NCBI RefSeq assembly: GCF_009765355.1
Contig: NZ_VTHK01000036.1
Coordinates: 1-64,000 of the forward strand
Reading direction: 5' to 3'
DNA from: Amycolatopsis anabasis
GTDB lineage: Bacteria; Actinomycetota; Actinomycetes; Mycobacteriales; Pseudonocardiaceae
DNA: 64,000 nt
Part shown: one piece after another, positions 26,314 to 35,485 of the stretch
Layout: each line of letters starts with the position of its first letter
Numbering within the stretch: the first letter of the stretch is position 1
Made by a program: the position numbers and the translations under genes
The notes under the pieces: model-generated
What the model was told of the DNA's origin: nothing
What the model saw: only the letters and a program-made list of their open reading frames with translations
Databases searched by the model: none

Positions 26314-27300
26314 TCAGGTGTCGCGTCGCAGGGTTTGGCAGGGCGGGCGGCCGTAGGCGGTGCGGTAGTAGTGGGCGAAGCGGCCGGGGTGGAAGAAGCC
26401 CCAGCGGGCGGCGATTTCGGTGACGGTGACTCTGGTGGTGGGGTCGGCGGCCAGCAGGTCCTGGTGGGCGTGCTGGAGGCGGGCTTGGCGGAGGTAACCG
26501 GTCGGCGTGGTGCCGCGGTGTCTCCGGAAGGCGTACGGCAGTGCGCGGATGGAGACGTGCGCGGCGGCGGCGATATCGGCGGTGCTGATGTCGAGATGGG
26601 CGTGGTCGTCGATGAACGCGATCGCGCGGCGCAGGGTGGCCGGGTGGGCGTCGTGCCGGTCTTCGATGGTGGGGTCGACCAGTGCGGTGTTGGGGAAGGC
26701 GGTCAGCGTCGCCGCGGCCAGCAGCCGAGCCACCGCGCCTTTCACGAGCGGTTCGTTCATGGTCTCGGGCCGGTCGCGCAGGCTGGTGGCGAGGTAGTCG
26801 ATGGTGGCGATCAGCTGGTGTGCACCGTCCCGGGTCGTGGTGCACACGTCCGTGAAGCGGACCGGCCCCGGGCGCCGGGTCTCCGCGGGGGCGGCCACCT
26901 GGTCGAGCAACGGGAAGGGAAAGGTGACGGCCTGAACCGCTCCGTTGTGCCACCGCGCCTGGATCGGAGGATGGTCCTCGGTGGTGTTGGACAGATGCAC
27001 CTCACCGGGGCCGAACCGGTACTCGGCACCCCCGTACCGGTAGTCCACCGGCGTGGTGCGGGGGCGGGCGACCATCAGCATCGGCACGGACTCCAAGATG
27101 TACCCGATGTCGGCGACATGCGTGGCGGTAATGAAGGCGAACGTGTCGGTGACCAGCCTGCTGAACCGGACCGGTGCGCCTTTCTTGCCCATGCCCAGCC
27201 GGAACTTGCCACCGTAGACGCCGGTCAGGTACTCACCCGCCCATTCGTGGTCGGTGGTCTCGAACAGCACATGCTGGGGCGGTGTGGGCGAGGCGGCCAT
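26314..27300 (-). CDS. AraC-family transcriptional regulator
   Basis: The 328-residue protein has an N-terminal AraC-binding-like sensor (FRLGMGKKGAPVRFSRLVTD, cupin-like strands) and a C-terminal double helix-turn-helix (about residues 220-325, ISTADIAAAAHVSIRALPYAFRRH, then VTEIAARWGFFHPGRFAHYYR). The layout matches AraC regulators with an AraC_binding_2 domain. Two ATGs lie close together; the second (MAASPTPP) is eight bases after AGGAG and is preferred over the first, only two bases after it. Its likely target is its own operon with the VOC gene. Confidence 0.88.
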   Translation of the reverse strand: MAASPTPPQHVLFETTDHEWAGEYLTGVYGGKFRLGMGKKGAPVRFSRLVTDTFAFITATHVADIGYILESVPMLMVARPRTTPVDYRYGGAEYRFGPGEVHLSNTTEDHPPIQARWHNGAVQAVTFPFPLLDQVAAPAETRRPGPVRFTDVCTTTRDGAHQLIATIDYLATSLRDRPETMNEPLVKGAVARLLAAATLTAFPNTALVDPTIEDRHDAHPATLRRAIAFIDDHAHLDISTADIAAAAHVSIRALPYAFRRHRGTTPTGYLRQARLQHAHQDLLAADPTTRVTVTEIAARWGFFHPGRFAHYYRTAYGRPPCQTLRRDT

Positions 27301-27536
27301 CGTCATCACTCCTGGGCACGACAACGGGCTGGGCGACATTGGGTTCCGGTCGCCACCACCGACTCGGCGAGTCTTCTCCTGCCGGGGGAGAAACGCAGCG
27401 GCCAGCGGGCACGGCCACGCGGTTGGAGCACAGAGCACGGCGCAATTCCCCCGGATGGGGCACCTGGCGCGCTGACGCGTCCGCGCATCGGCTACTCGCG
27501 TGCGTTGTGCCAACGATTTCCCGCAGGCGCCAGGAG

Positions 27537-27552
27537 TAGAACATATGTTCGA
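27537..27552 (+). promoter_or_regulatory. Probable LexA (SOS) box upstream of alkB-like gene
   Basis: TAGAACATATGTTCGA matches the actinobacterial LexA consensus TCGAAC-N4-GTTCGA with one mismatch and contains the perfect palindrome GAACATATGTTC. It lies 22 bases before the start of an AlkB-type DNA repair gene, overlapping its expected -35 position. Confidence 0.7.
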
Positions 27553-27573
27553 TTGTCGTGTAGAGTGGGGCAC

Positions 27574-28206
27574 ATGTCAGCGGCATTGCAAGGTTCCCTG
27601 TTCGACACGGCCGAGGTCGAAAGCCTGCGCCCGCTCGGCTCGATCCGGCGGACGGCGCTCGGCGACGGCGCGTGGATAGACGTGCTGCCCGGCTGGCTGA
27701 CCGGCGCGAGCACCCTGTTCGACCGGCTGGCCGCCGAGGTCCCCTGGCATGCCGAGCGGCGGCAGATGTACGACCGCGTGGTCACCGTGCCCCGGCTGCT
27801 CAGCTTCTACAGCGAGGGCGCGCGGCTGCCGGATCCGATCCTGTACGAGGCGCGGGCGGCGCTGAACGAGCACTACGCCGCCGAACTGGGCGAGCCCTTC
27901 CGCACCGCCGGGCTGTGCTACTACCGCGACGGGCGGGACAGCGTCGCCTGGCACGGCGACACCATTGGGCGCGGGAGTACCGAGGACACCATGGTGGCGA
28001 TCGTCTCGGTCGGCGCGCCGCGCGCGTTGCTGCTACGCCCGAAAGGAGGTGGTGGCGGCGGAATCGTCCGGCATGCGCTCGGTCACGGCGATCTGATCGT
28101 CATGGGCGGTTCGTGTCAGCGCACCTGGGAACACGCGATTCCCAAGACCGGGAAGCCCGTCGGTCCCCGGATCAGCATCCAGTTCCGGCCCCGTGGTGTC
28201 CGCTGA
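27574..28206 (+). CDS. AlkB-family alpha-ketoglutarate-dependent DNA repair dioxygenase
   Basis: The 210-residue protein has the Fe(II)/2-oxoglutarate signature: WHGDTIG gives the HxD pair, a later His is expected in RTWEHAIP, and the arginine of PRISIQFRPRG binds 2-oxoglutarate. LCYYRDGRDSVAWHGD is typical of AlkB proteins, which reverse alkylation of DNA bases. TAGAGT at 27561-27566 is a plausible -10 element and would place transcription start at or near the ATG, implying a leaderless or near-leaderless mRNA. A probable LexA box precedes it, so SOS induction is likely. Confidence 0.88.
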   Translation: MSAALQGSLFDTAEVESLRPLGSIRRTALGDGAWIDVLPGWLTGASTLFDRLAAEVPWHAERRQMYDRVVTVPRLLSFYSEGARLPDPILYEARAALNEHYAAELGEPFRTAGLCYYRDGRDSVAWHGDTIGRGSTEDTMVAIVSVGAPRALLLRPKGGGGGGIVRHALGHGDLIVMGGSCQRTWEHAIPKTGKPVGPRISIQFRPRGVR

Positions 28207-28837
28207 ACCCGGGCACGGCCGCGTCGGCGAGCTGCGGCGGGGCGCGGGTGTCGTGGCGGATCTGCTCGCGATCGAAGGGGAAACCGACGACCTGCCCGCC
28301 TTCGCGTCCTGGGAGCTGGAGCCCGCGACGGTGACCGCCCTGGACCGGCTGTCCGTGGGCGATCCGGTGCTGCGCTGGAGCGTCCTGGCGGCGGCCGCGG
28401 CGGTCGTGTTGCGGCGGCTCGGCGCGACGGTCGCCGTTCCGGTGCTCACCGGCGAGCCGCTGGAGGCCCGCGCTTCGGTACTGCTCACACCGCCGCCGGG
28501 CGCCGGGTTCGGCGCCTGGGTGGACGAGGTGCGCGTGGCGGCCGCCGCCGCGTGTTCGCCGGGCGGCACGGAGTTCCCGGAGGGCCGGGCGCCACTGGCG
28601 GTCGGGCGCACGGCGGCCGCGAGTGTGGTGCTCGACCTCGACGACACCTGGCTGTGCGCGGAATCCGCGGAGGCTCCGGCGTATCAGCTCGAGTACTTTG
28701 TGGACGGTGTCGCCGCCGTGCTGCGGGACGGTCTCGCCGATTCCGGTGTGCCCCTCGCCTTCCTCGGTGTGCTCGACGAACGGATGCGGCGACCCGCCCT
28801 GACCGAATTCACCCGCCCGTGCCCGGGTGCGGCATGA
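28193..28837 (+). CDS. Protein resembling the C-terminal lobe of an NRPS condensation domain
   Basis: The 214-residue protein is coupled to the alkB-like gene by a 14-base overlap (GTG start). Its segments appear in the order of a condensation-domain C-lobe: WELEPATVTALDRL, VLRWSVLAAAAAVVLRRLG, ASVLLTPPPGAGFGAWVDEV and a final helix ending GVLDERMRRPALTEFTR. There is no HHxxxDG motif and no N-lobe. It may be a structural relic or a small stand-alone domain of unknown role. The similarity was judged by eye and is distant. The sigma-factor gene follows directly. Confidence 0.5.
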   Translation: MVSAEPGHGRVGELRRGAGVVADLLAIEGETDDLPAFASWELEPATVTALDRLSVGDPVLRWSVLAAAAAVVLRRLGATVAVPVLTGEPLEARASVLLTPPPGAGFGAWVDEVRVAAAAACSPGGTEFPEGRAPLAVGRTAAASVVLDLDDTWLCAESAEAPAYQLEYFVDGVAAVLRDGLADSGVPLAFLGVLDERMRRPALTEFTRPCPGAA

Positions 28838-28844
28838 TCCGGGT

Positions 28845-30089
<1,245 letters not shown>

Positions 30090-30186
30090 ACCTCCCGGAC
30101 GCCGTGCCGCGGCTGTGGGATGTTCGACCGTCAACCGGATCCCGCCGTGCGGCCTACCGTGAAACGCAGGGATCCAGGGGGACGTG

Positions 30187-30582
30187 ATGAGCCAGACCGA
30201 ACTCGCTACGTTGCTGCACACGCTGAAGGGACGCACCAACCGGAGTTACGAATCGCTGGCCCGGCGGGTCGGCATCAGCAGTTCGTCGCTCCACCGCTAC
30301 TGCCGCGGTGAATCCGTGCCGCCGAGCTTCGAGGTGATCGGGCGGTTCGGCCGGGTGTGCGGCGCCAGCCGGGCGGAGCTCAACGAACTGCTGCGCGCTT
30401 GGGCGCGCGCGGCCGACCCCGGCGACGCGTCCGCGGGGGAAGGCCCGGGCTCCACCGATTCCCCACGAGTCGGCGGGCCCGGGCCGCGTTCCCGGAGCCG
30501 GCGGCAGGCGCTCGCGTGGCTCGGCCTCGCGGCGGCCGCCGCCGGAGTGGTCGGCGTCGTCGTCGACCGGATCAACAGGTAG
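30187..30582 (+). CDS. Helix-turn-helix protein with C-terminal membrane anchor
   Basis: The 131-residue protein has an N-terminal XRE-like helix-turn-helix (about residues 5-70, SYESLARRVGISSSSLHRYC) and, after a Pro/Gly/Ser linker and a basic SRSRRQ stretch, one hydrophobic helix (ALAWLGLAAAAAGVVGVVV) near the C-terminus. This topology suggests a membrane-tethered DNA-binding protein. ATG was preferred over the overlapping upstream GTG because GGGGG sits at better distance. Its role is unknown; it ends nine bases from the convergent lipoprotein gene. Confidence 0.75.
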   Translation: MSQTELATLLHTLKGRTNRSYESLARRVGISSSSLHRYCRGESVPPSFEVIGRFGRVCGASRAELNELLRAWARAADPGDASAGEGPGSTDSPRVGGPGPRSRSRRQALAWLGLAAAAAGVVGVVVDRINR

Positions 30583-30590
30583 CGGCGCTA

Positions 30591-31124
30591 TCAGGCGCCC
30601 GGCAGGAAATGCGCGGTCGCGCAGACGATCATCTTGCCACCGCGCCGCCACTGGTCCTCGTCGACCGCGTAGCTGGCGTACTGCACCGGCCTGCCTTCGC
30701 TCCCCGGCCGGCCGTGGAACAGTTTCGCGTATTCCGCGTCGCAGAAGTCCAGCGCCGCTTGTTCCACTTTCTCCGCACCGGGGAACGCGTCGGTCCGGAG
30801 TTCCGGTGGCACGGCTGATACGGCGTAGGTCCGGTACTTGTGCGGTCCGGTGCACCGGACCAGCTGGATCATTCCGTCCTGATCGGGTAGCCGGTCCTGG
30901 GTGAAACAGGTTTCCGGCCGGAGTTCGGTCAGCTTGACGCGCTCGGTGGATTCGCCGGTGACCGGGCCGACCGCCGGACCGGCATCGGACGACGCGTGGT
31001 CGTCGTCCTCGTGCCCGCCCGCGGCGCAACCGGTCAGGAGCAGCGCCAGAACCGCCGCTGCCGCCGAGACCCGGCGGAGCCGGGTGCGGCCACCAACCGC
31101 ACCCGGACCTGATTCCGTTCCCAT
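30591..31124 (-). CDS. Lipoprotein with septum-formation-like domain
   Basis: The 177-residue protein begins with a basic N-region, a hydrophobic stretch and a lipobox (ALLLTGCAAGG), so it should be lipidated at Cys and anchored outside the membrane. The exported part has paired cysteines and the DEDQWRRGGKMIVCATAH ending seen in actinobacterial septum-formation-family proteins. Its ATG shares one base with the stop of the secreted-protein gene upstream (TGATG), implying coupling. Molecular function is not known. Confidence 0.75.
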   Translation of the reverse strand: MGTESGPGAVGGRTRLRRVSAAAAVLALLLTGCAAGGHEDDDHASSDAGPAVGPVTGESTERVKLTELRPETCFTQDRLPDQDGMIQLVRCTGPHKYRTYAVSAVPPELRTDAFPGAEKVEQAALDFCDAEYAKLFHGRPGSEGRPVQYASYAVDEDQWRRGGKMIVCATAHFLPGA

Positions 31125-31426
31125 CAGCACCGCTTGTAGCCGTAGAACGTGTCCCAGGTGTCGCCATCCCGGCCGCCGTTGTTGTCGGCCCAGTAGTGGT
31201 ACTTGTTGCCGTCGGTGATCCGCAGGATGTAGTGGTTACCCGTGCGGTGTTTGTGACCGTTGGCGTACGAGCCCGGCTCGGCGCCGGGGTTGTTGTTGAT
31301 CGCGATCCGCTGGTAGGAGCATCGCTTGTCCGCCTGCGCGGGCGCCGCCGTGACGACGAGCCCGGCGCCGACGGAAGCGAGCAACCCGGCACTTCCGATC
31401 GCCGCCCAGATCCGGTTTCGATTCAT
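31124..31426 (-). CDS. Small secreted protein (100 aa)
   Basis: The protein starts MNRNRIW, followed by a hydrophobic signal segment (AAIGSAGLLASVGAGLVVTA) and a likely signal-peptidase site after APAQA. The mature part is about 65 residues, rich in Tyr, Asn and Gly, with a Cys near each end (KRCSYQRI and YGYKRC) that could form a disulfide. I do not recognise the family. It is coupled to the downstream lipoprotein gene. The ATG was chosen because the signal peptide begins there. Confidence 0.7.
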   Translation of the reverse strand: MNRNRIWAAIGSAGLLASVGAGLVVTAAPAQADKRCSYQRIAINNNPGAEPGSYANGHKHRTGNHYILRITDGNKYHYWADNNGGRDGDTWDTFYGYKRC

Positions 31427-31443
31427 GAGACCACACCCTTTCC

Positions 31444-31482
31444 GTTGTGCCGCGTTGGTCGAGTGGAACTGCTCGGCACAAC
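31444..31482. promoter_or_regulatory. Inverted repeat upstream of the secreted-protein gene
   Basis: GTTGTGCCG (31444-31452) and CGGCACAAC (31474-31482) form a perfect nine-base inverted repeat 18 bp upstream of the secreted-protein start. It could be an operator, or the terminator of an upstream transcript; no protein partner is known. Confidence 0.4.
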
Positions 31483-31592
31483 CACGAGCCTGTGCGGCTC
31501 GGCGGCGGCGGGACAACGGCACGGGACGGGCGGGACCTACCCGGGCGAACACCTGCGGGCAACCGCCGGAATCGGGACACCGGCGGGAAGCA

Positions 31593-32249
31593 CTACCGGC
31601 GCGGGAAGTCCTTGAGGCGGCTTTCCCAATCCTTCTTGATGGAGCTGAGCAGATCCGCCATCGGATCGCGGGGCTTCTCGGCGGTGGTGCGGGGCGGCGC
31701 CGGTGGTTTGGTCTTCGACGCGGCCTGCCGCTCCTGCGTCTTGCTTTCGGTGGTCGTCGGCGGCGGCTCGGCGCGCAGGGTCGCGGTGTCCGGGACCTGG
31801 GAGGTGGTACTGGGCGGCTGCGCCACGGGTTTCGGAGCCGAAGAACTGGGCGGGACGACCGCCCCCGCGGTACCCGGCTCCTCCCCGCTGAACCCGTAGA
31901 TCAGCCCGCCCGCGATCCCGAGCGGCACCAGCGCGCACGCGGACCAGACGGCGATCCGGCGCCGGCGTCCCTCCTCCGCCGGGGAGGACGGCGGCTGCTC
32001 GTCGTCGAGCACGTCATCGAGCACGTCGAGTTCGCCGCGACGGTGCCGGGCGCCGGATTCGGTCGGCGGCGGCTCCTGCTTCGCCTCTTCCGGTCCGTCG
32101 GCCGCGTTGAGGGCGTTCATGAAGAACGGCATGGTGTCCGAACTGTTCGGCTCGCGCCGCAGCGGAACGGTCCCGGAACGGCTGACCAGGTCCGCGACCG
32201 TCACCTGATCCCGGGGATCGTCGGTGCCGCGCGGTCCCGTGCGCGCCAT
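31593..32249 (-). CDS. Single-pass membrane protein with proline/threonine-rich exterior
   Basis: The 218-residue protein has an acidic cytoplasmic N-terminal half (ELDVLDDVLDDEQPPSS), a basic stop region (GRRRR), one membrane helix (IAVWSACALVPLGIAGGLIY, about residues 100-120), and a Pro/Thr/Ser-rich tail ending in a charged helix (LLSSIKKDWESRLKDF). The ATG is seven bases after GGAGG, which decides it over an overlapping TTG. No enzymatic motif is visible; a scaffold or cell-envelope role is possible. Confidence 0.7.
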   Translation of the reverse strand: MARTGPRGTDDPRDQVTVADLVSRSGTVPLRREPNSSDTMPFFMNALNAADGPEEAKQEPPPTESGARHRRGELDVLDDVLDDEQPPSSPAEEGRRRRIAVWSACALVPLGIAGGLIYGFSGEEPGTAGAVVPPSSSAPKPVAQPPSTTSQVPDTATLRAEPPPTTTESKTQERQAASKTKPPAPPRTTAEKPRDPMADLLSSIKKDWESRLKDFPRR

Positions 32250-32439
32250 CAAAGCACCTCCATCACCCCGGGCGTGCGAACCGGACGCAGGCTACCGATT
32301 GGGTTACTCGGTTGTAAACCGTCCGGACGGCACGCACGTTCACACAGCGTGATCGAACCCCCGCGCACCGGTCACGGCCGTGTGGCAGCTAGATTCACCC
32401 TGGGCAATTCGGCGCATCGACGGAAAGGGCAGACTCGGC

Positions 32440-34248
32440 GTGCATCTCGCTAGTCCGATCTTGCGTCCCGCCAACCGCGAACCCGACGCCGCGGAAACCG
32501 CTGCCCCGCCCCGGAAGCCCGGTCGGCGCACCCGGTTCCTGCTGCACGCCGCCTGGGTGGCGCTCCTGGCCATCGGCACCGAACTCGGCATCGGCCGCTT
32601 CGGCTTCCACCCCTCCGACCAGGGCTTCATCCTCGCCCAGAGCTGGCGCCTGCTACACGGCGAAATCCCCCATTCGGACGCCATCTCGGCGCGGCCGCTC
32701 GCTTCGGCCCTGCTGCACGGGATCGACTTCCTCATCCCGGCCCCGCTGTTCGCCGCCTCCGGCGCGCTCAGCATGCTCGAGATCATCCTCGGCACCATCG
32801 CGCTCACCGCCCTGGTCACCCGCCGCCCGGTGCTGACCTGGGGCCCGGGGCTGACCCTGCTGGTGGCCGCCGCGGCCCTGATCAACCTGAACTCGTTCCC
32901 GCTGATGGCCTGGCACACGGTGGACGGGATCATGCTCACCGCCTGCGGCGCGTGGGCGCTGGACGCGGGCCTGCGCTCGGGCCGGGCGTGGCCGCGCCGG
33001 ACCGGGCTGTTCCTCTTCGGTGTCGCGGTCTTCGTCAAGCAGAGCTTCGCGCTCGCCGCGGTGCTCGGCGCGTTGTGGCTGCTGCTGCACCCCGCCACGC
33101 GCGAGGGTGCGCTGCGCACCGCGCGGTGGTGGCGCCGGACCGTCGCCGATCTGCTCTGGCTCGGCGCCTTCCCGCTGGCCTACGTCGCCGTGGTCGCGCT
33201 CGACGGCGGTTTCGGGCCGATGGTCGACCAGCTCACCGGCGGCCTGCCCGCCTACGGCGAAAAACTGCTCACCTACTGGCTGGCCCAGCCGCCGACCCGG
33301 AGCCTGCTCGTCTTCACCGCCGCCGTCGCGATGCTGGTGGTCGCCCGCGTCTGGCGGGAGAAACTCGGCGTCGCCGGGCTGCTCGCCGACCGGCTCGGCC
33401 TGTTCGCCGCGGTGGCCGTGGTGGGCTGGACGGTGGTGAACGGCCGGTTCGTCGGCGCCACGCACTGGGCCGATCTGCTGTGGTGGGCGCTGGCCGCCGC
33501 CATCCTCGCCAACGGGCTGGTCCGCCGCCGCGTCCCCTGGCCATCCCTGCTGGTCCTCGCGCTGGGCTTCATGATCAGCCTGTCCTGGGGGCAGGACACG
33601 CCCACCCTGCTCGCGGGCAGCCTCGCGCTGACCACGACCCTGCTCCTCATCGACGGCGTGTCCCCCGCCGGTATCGAGCGCCGCGCGAGCGTCCAGCGCG
33701 TCGGCACCATCGCGGTCGGCCTGGTCGCCATCCTGCTCGCCGGGGTGCTCATGGGCGTCCGGCACGGCCAGTCCAACTACCTCGACCTGGGCCGCGACAA
33801 GCTGACCAAGGATCTCGGCGAGGTCACCCCGACCATGCGGGGCATCCGGACCAATCCGAGCACGTTCCGGTACATCGAACAGATCCGCGACTGCACCCGG
33901 CGCTTCCCGGCGGAAAAGGTCGCGGTCCTGCCGGACAACCCGTTCGCCTATCCCGCCTTCCAGCTGCGCAACCCGTTCCCGCTGGAGTGGCCGCTGCTGC
34001 TGGAGGTGGTGGCCGACGCCCCGCAGCGGATGATCGGCACCGCCGAGGCGCTCAACCGGCAGGGTTCCTACCTCGTGCTGTTCCAAACCGTCCGGCCGGA
34101 GACGCTCGCGGCGGGCGAACCTATCCCGGCGCAGGTGAACGCGGACACCCCGATCGTCGACTACCTCGGCATCGAGAACGGCATCAAGGCGACGCTGACC
34201 GGGGAGACCGTCACCTGCGGCAGCTTCGTCGGCAAGTGGGCGCGCTAG
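32440..34248 (+). CDS. Polytopic membrane protein, GT-C glycosyltransferase-like
   Basis: The 602-residue protein has roughly ten or more hydrophobic helices over residues 30-470, followed by a soluble C-terminal domain of about 150 residues (LGRDKLTKDLGEVTP through ETVTCGSFVGKWAR). An early external loop contains HPSDQGFILAQSWRLLHGEIPH, where the Asp recalls the acidic catalytic loop of polyprenyl-phosphate-dependent GT-C mannosyl/arabinosyltransferases. The assignment is tentative. The GTG start is placed ten bases after GGAAAGGG. It ends with a four-base convergent overlap with the DUF899 gene. Confidence 0.7.
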   Translation: MHLASPILRPANREPDAAETAAPPRKPGRRTRFLLHAAWVALLAIGTELGIGRFGFHPSDQGFILAQSWRLLHGEIPHSDAISARPLASALLHGIDFLIPAPLFAASGALSMLEIILGTIALTALVTRRPVLTWGPGLTLLVAAAALINLNSFPLMAWHTVDGIMLTACGAWALDAGLRSGRAWPRRTGLFLFGVAVFVKQSFALAAVLGALWLLLHPATREGALRTARWWRRTVADLLWLGAFPLAYVAVVALDGGFGPMVDQLTGGLPAYGEKLLTYWLAQPPTRSLLVFTAAVAMLVVARVWREKLGVAGLLADRLGLFAAVAVVGWTVVNGRFVGATHWADLLWWALAAAILANGLVRRRVPWPSLLVLALGFMISLSWGQDTPTLLAGSLALTTTLLLIDGVSPAGIERRASVQRVGTIAVGLVAILLAGVLMGVRHGQSNYLDLGRDKLTKDLGEVTPTMRGIRTNPSTFRYIEQIRDCTRRFPAEKVAVLPDNPFAYPAFQLRNPFPLEWPLLLEVVADAPQRMIGTAEALNRQGSYLVLFQTVRPETLAAGEPIPAQVNADTPIVDYLGIENGIKATLTGETVTCGSFVGKWAR

Positions 34249-34898
34249 TACTCGTCTCGGAGCTTGATCCAGGCCATGGTCGGGCTCTGCGGCCACCCGG
34301 CCGGTGAGTCCTCCCATTCCTCCTGGCGGCCGTAGGGAGTCAGATCGAGCAGGTTGAAGTCCATCCGCAGCCGGTCGACCCCGCGTCCGGTGGTGAAGTA
34401 GGTGCGGAAGACCTCGTCGCCGTCGCGCAGCAGCACGCTCAGCCCGAAGCCGCCACCGAGACCGAGGTCGGCGTAGAAGTCGTTGCCGTAGGCCGAATAC
34501 CAAGGCACGGTCCAGCCGAACCGCCGGCGCACCTTACCGATTTCGTCCTGCGGCGCGGGCGACATCAGGATCAGGGTGGTGTCCCGGGCGTTGAGGTGGG
34601 ACTGGTCGGCGAGATTGTCGGTCAACGACGCGCACCCGCCGCACACCTCCTCCTGCCCCGGCGACAGCATGAAGTGGTAGATCACCAGCTGGCGGCGGCC
34701 GTCGAACAGATCGGTGAGACTCACCTCGGCGCCGTCCGGCGCGGTGAACTCGTAGCCGGTGTCCAGCGCGACCATCGGCAGCCTGCGCCGCTCGGCGGCC
34801 AGCGCGTCGAGCGCGCGGGTGTGCTCCTTCTCCTTGACCAGCAACGCTTCCCGTGCGGCTTGCCATTCCTGCGCGGAAACAACGGGCGGGCGGTTCAT
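34245..34898 (-). CDS. DUF899-family thioredoxin-like protein
   Basis: The 217-residue protein matches the DUF899 family: VSAQEWQAAREALLVKEKEH, then RRRLPMVALDTGYEF, LFDGRRQLVIYHFMLSP, and a CGGCASLTDNL motif where family members have the thioredoxin-like active site. ATG at 34898 follows AAGGAG by six bases and gives the family's normal N-terminus; an in-frame ATG seven codons upstream also has a ribosome-binding site but would abut the operator palindromes. It diverges from an HxlR regulator with which it shares two operators, so a redox-responsive pair is plausible. Confidence 0.82.
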   Translation of the reverse strand: MNRPPVVSAQEWQAAREALLVKEKEHTRALDALAAERRRLPMVALDTGYEFTAPDGAEVSLTDLFDGRRQLVIYHFMLSPGQEEVCGGCASLTDNLADQSHLNARDTTLILMSPAPQDEIGKVRRRFGWTVPWYSAYGNDFYADLGLGGGFGLSVLLRDGDEVFRTYFTTGRGVDRLRMDFNLLDLTPYGRQEEWEDSPAGWPQSPTMAWIKLRDEY

Positions 34899-34922
34899 CG
34901 GCTGCTCCTTCGACGCCATCGG

Positions 34923-34968
34923 GTTCCTTCAGGGAACGAACCTACCAAGGCGAGTTCCTTGAGGGAAC
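34923..34968. promoter_or_regulatory. Tandem operator-like palindromes between DUF899 and HxlR genes
   Basis: GTTCCTTCAGGGAAC (34923-34937) and GTTCCTTGAGGGAAC (34954-34968) are two near-identical 15-bp imperfect palindromes whose centres are 31 bp apart, about three helical turns. Their position between divergent genes suggests binding sites for the HxlR dimer that control both promoters. Confidence 0.75.
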
Positions 34969-34990
34969 CCTCTCGGGTAAGATTTCGCGC

Positions 34991-35485
34991 ATGCAGCGCA
35001 CCCAGTTCGGCGCCATGGCCTGTTCGATCGCGCGCACGCTCGATGTCATCGGTGAGCCGTGGTCCCCATTGATCCTGCGGGACGTCTACGTGGGCATCTC
35101 CCGCTTCGAGCAGATCCAGCAGGACCTCGGGATCTCCCGCAAGGTCCTGACCGAGCGGCTGAAATGGCTGGTGGAGAACGACGTGCTGGAGCGCCGGGAA
35201 TACTCCAGCCGGCCGCCGCGCCACGAGTACGTGCTCACCGCCAAGGGCGCGGAGTTGTGCGACCTGCTGCTGGTGATGGTGCGCTGGGGCGACCGGTGGA
35301 CGGCGGGCGAGGCCGGCCCGCCGGTGCTGTACCGGCACCACGCCTGCGGCGAGATCAGCCACGTCGAACTGCGCTGTTCGGTGTGCGCCGAGCCGATGCG
35401 CGCCACCGACATCGAGGTGCTACCCGGCCCGGGCCAGGCCGGGCGGCTGGAACCGGTCAGGCCGCCATCTTCTCCAGCAGGCTGA
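34991..35485 (+). CDS. HxlR-family winged-helix regulator
   Basis: The 164-residue protein has the MarR-like HxlR domain (residues 10-100): CSIARTLDVIGEPWSPLILRD, ISRKVLTERLKWLVENDVLE and a wing at RPPRHEYVLTAKG. A cysteine near residue 11 (MACSIA) is in the place where redox-sensing family members carry a reactive thiol. The C-terminal extension has a possible zinc-binding set (HHACGEISHVELRCSVCAE). It diverges from the DUF899 gene and probably represses it and itself through the two palindromes. Its 3' end overlaps the convergent glycosyltransferase gene by 29 bases. Confidence 0.88.
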   Translation: MQRTQFGAMACSIARTLDVIGEPWSPLILRDVYVGISRFEQIQQDLGISRKVLTERLKWLVENDVLERREYSSRPPRHEYVLTAKGAELCDLLLVMVRWGDRWTAGEAGPPVLYRHHACGEISHVELRCSVCAEPMRATDIEVLPGPGQAGRLEPVRPPSSPAG

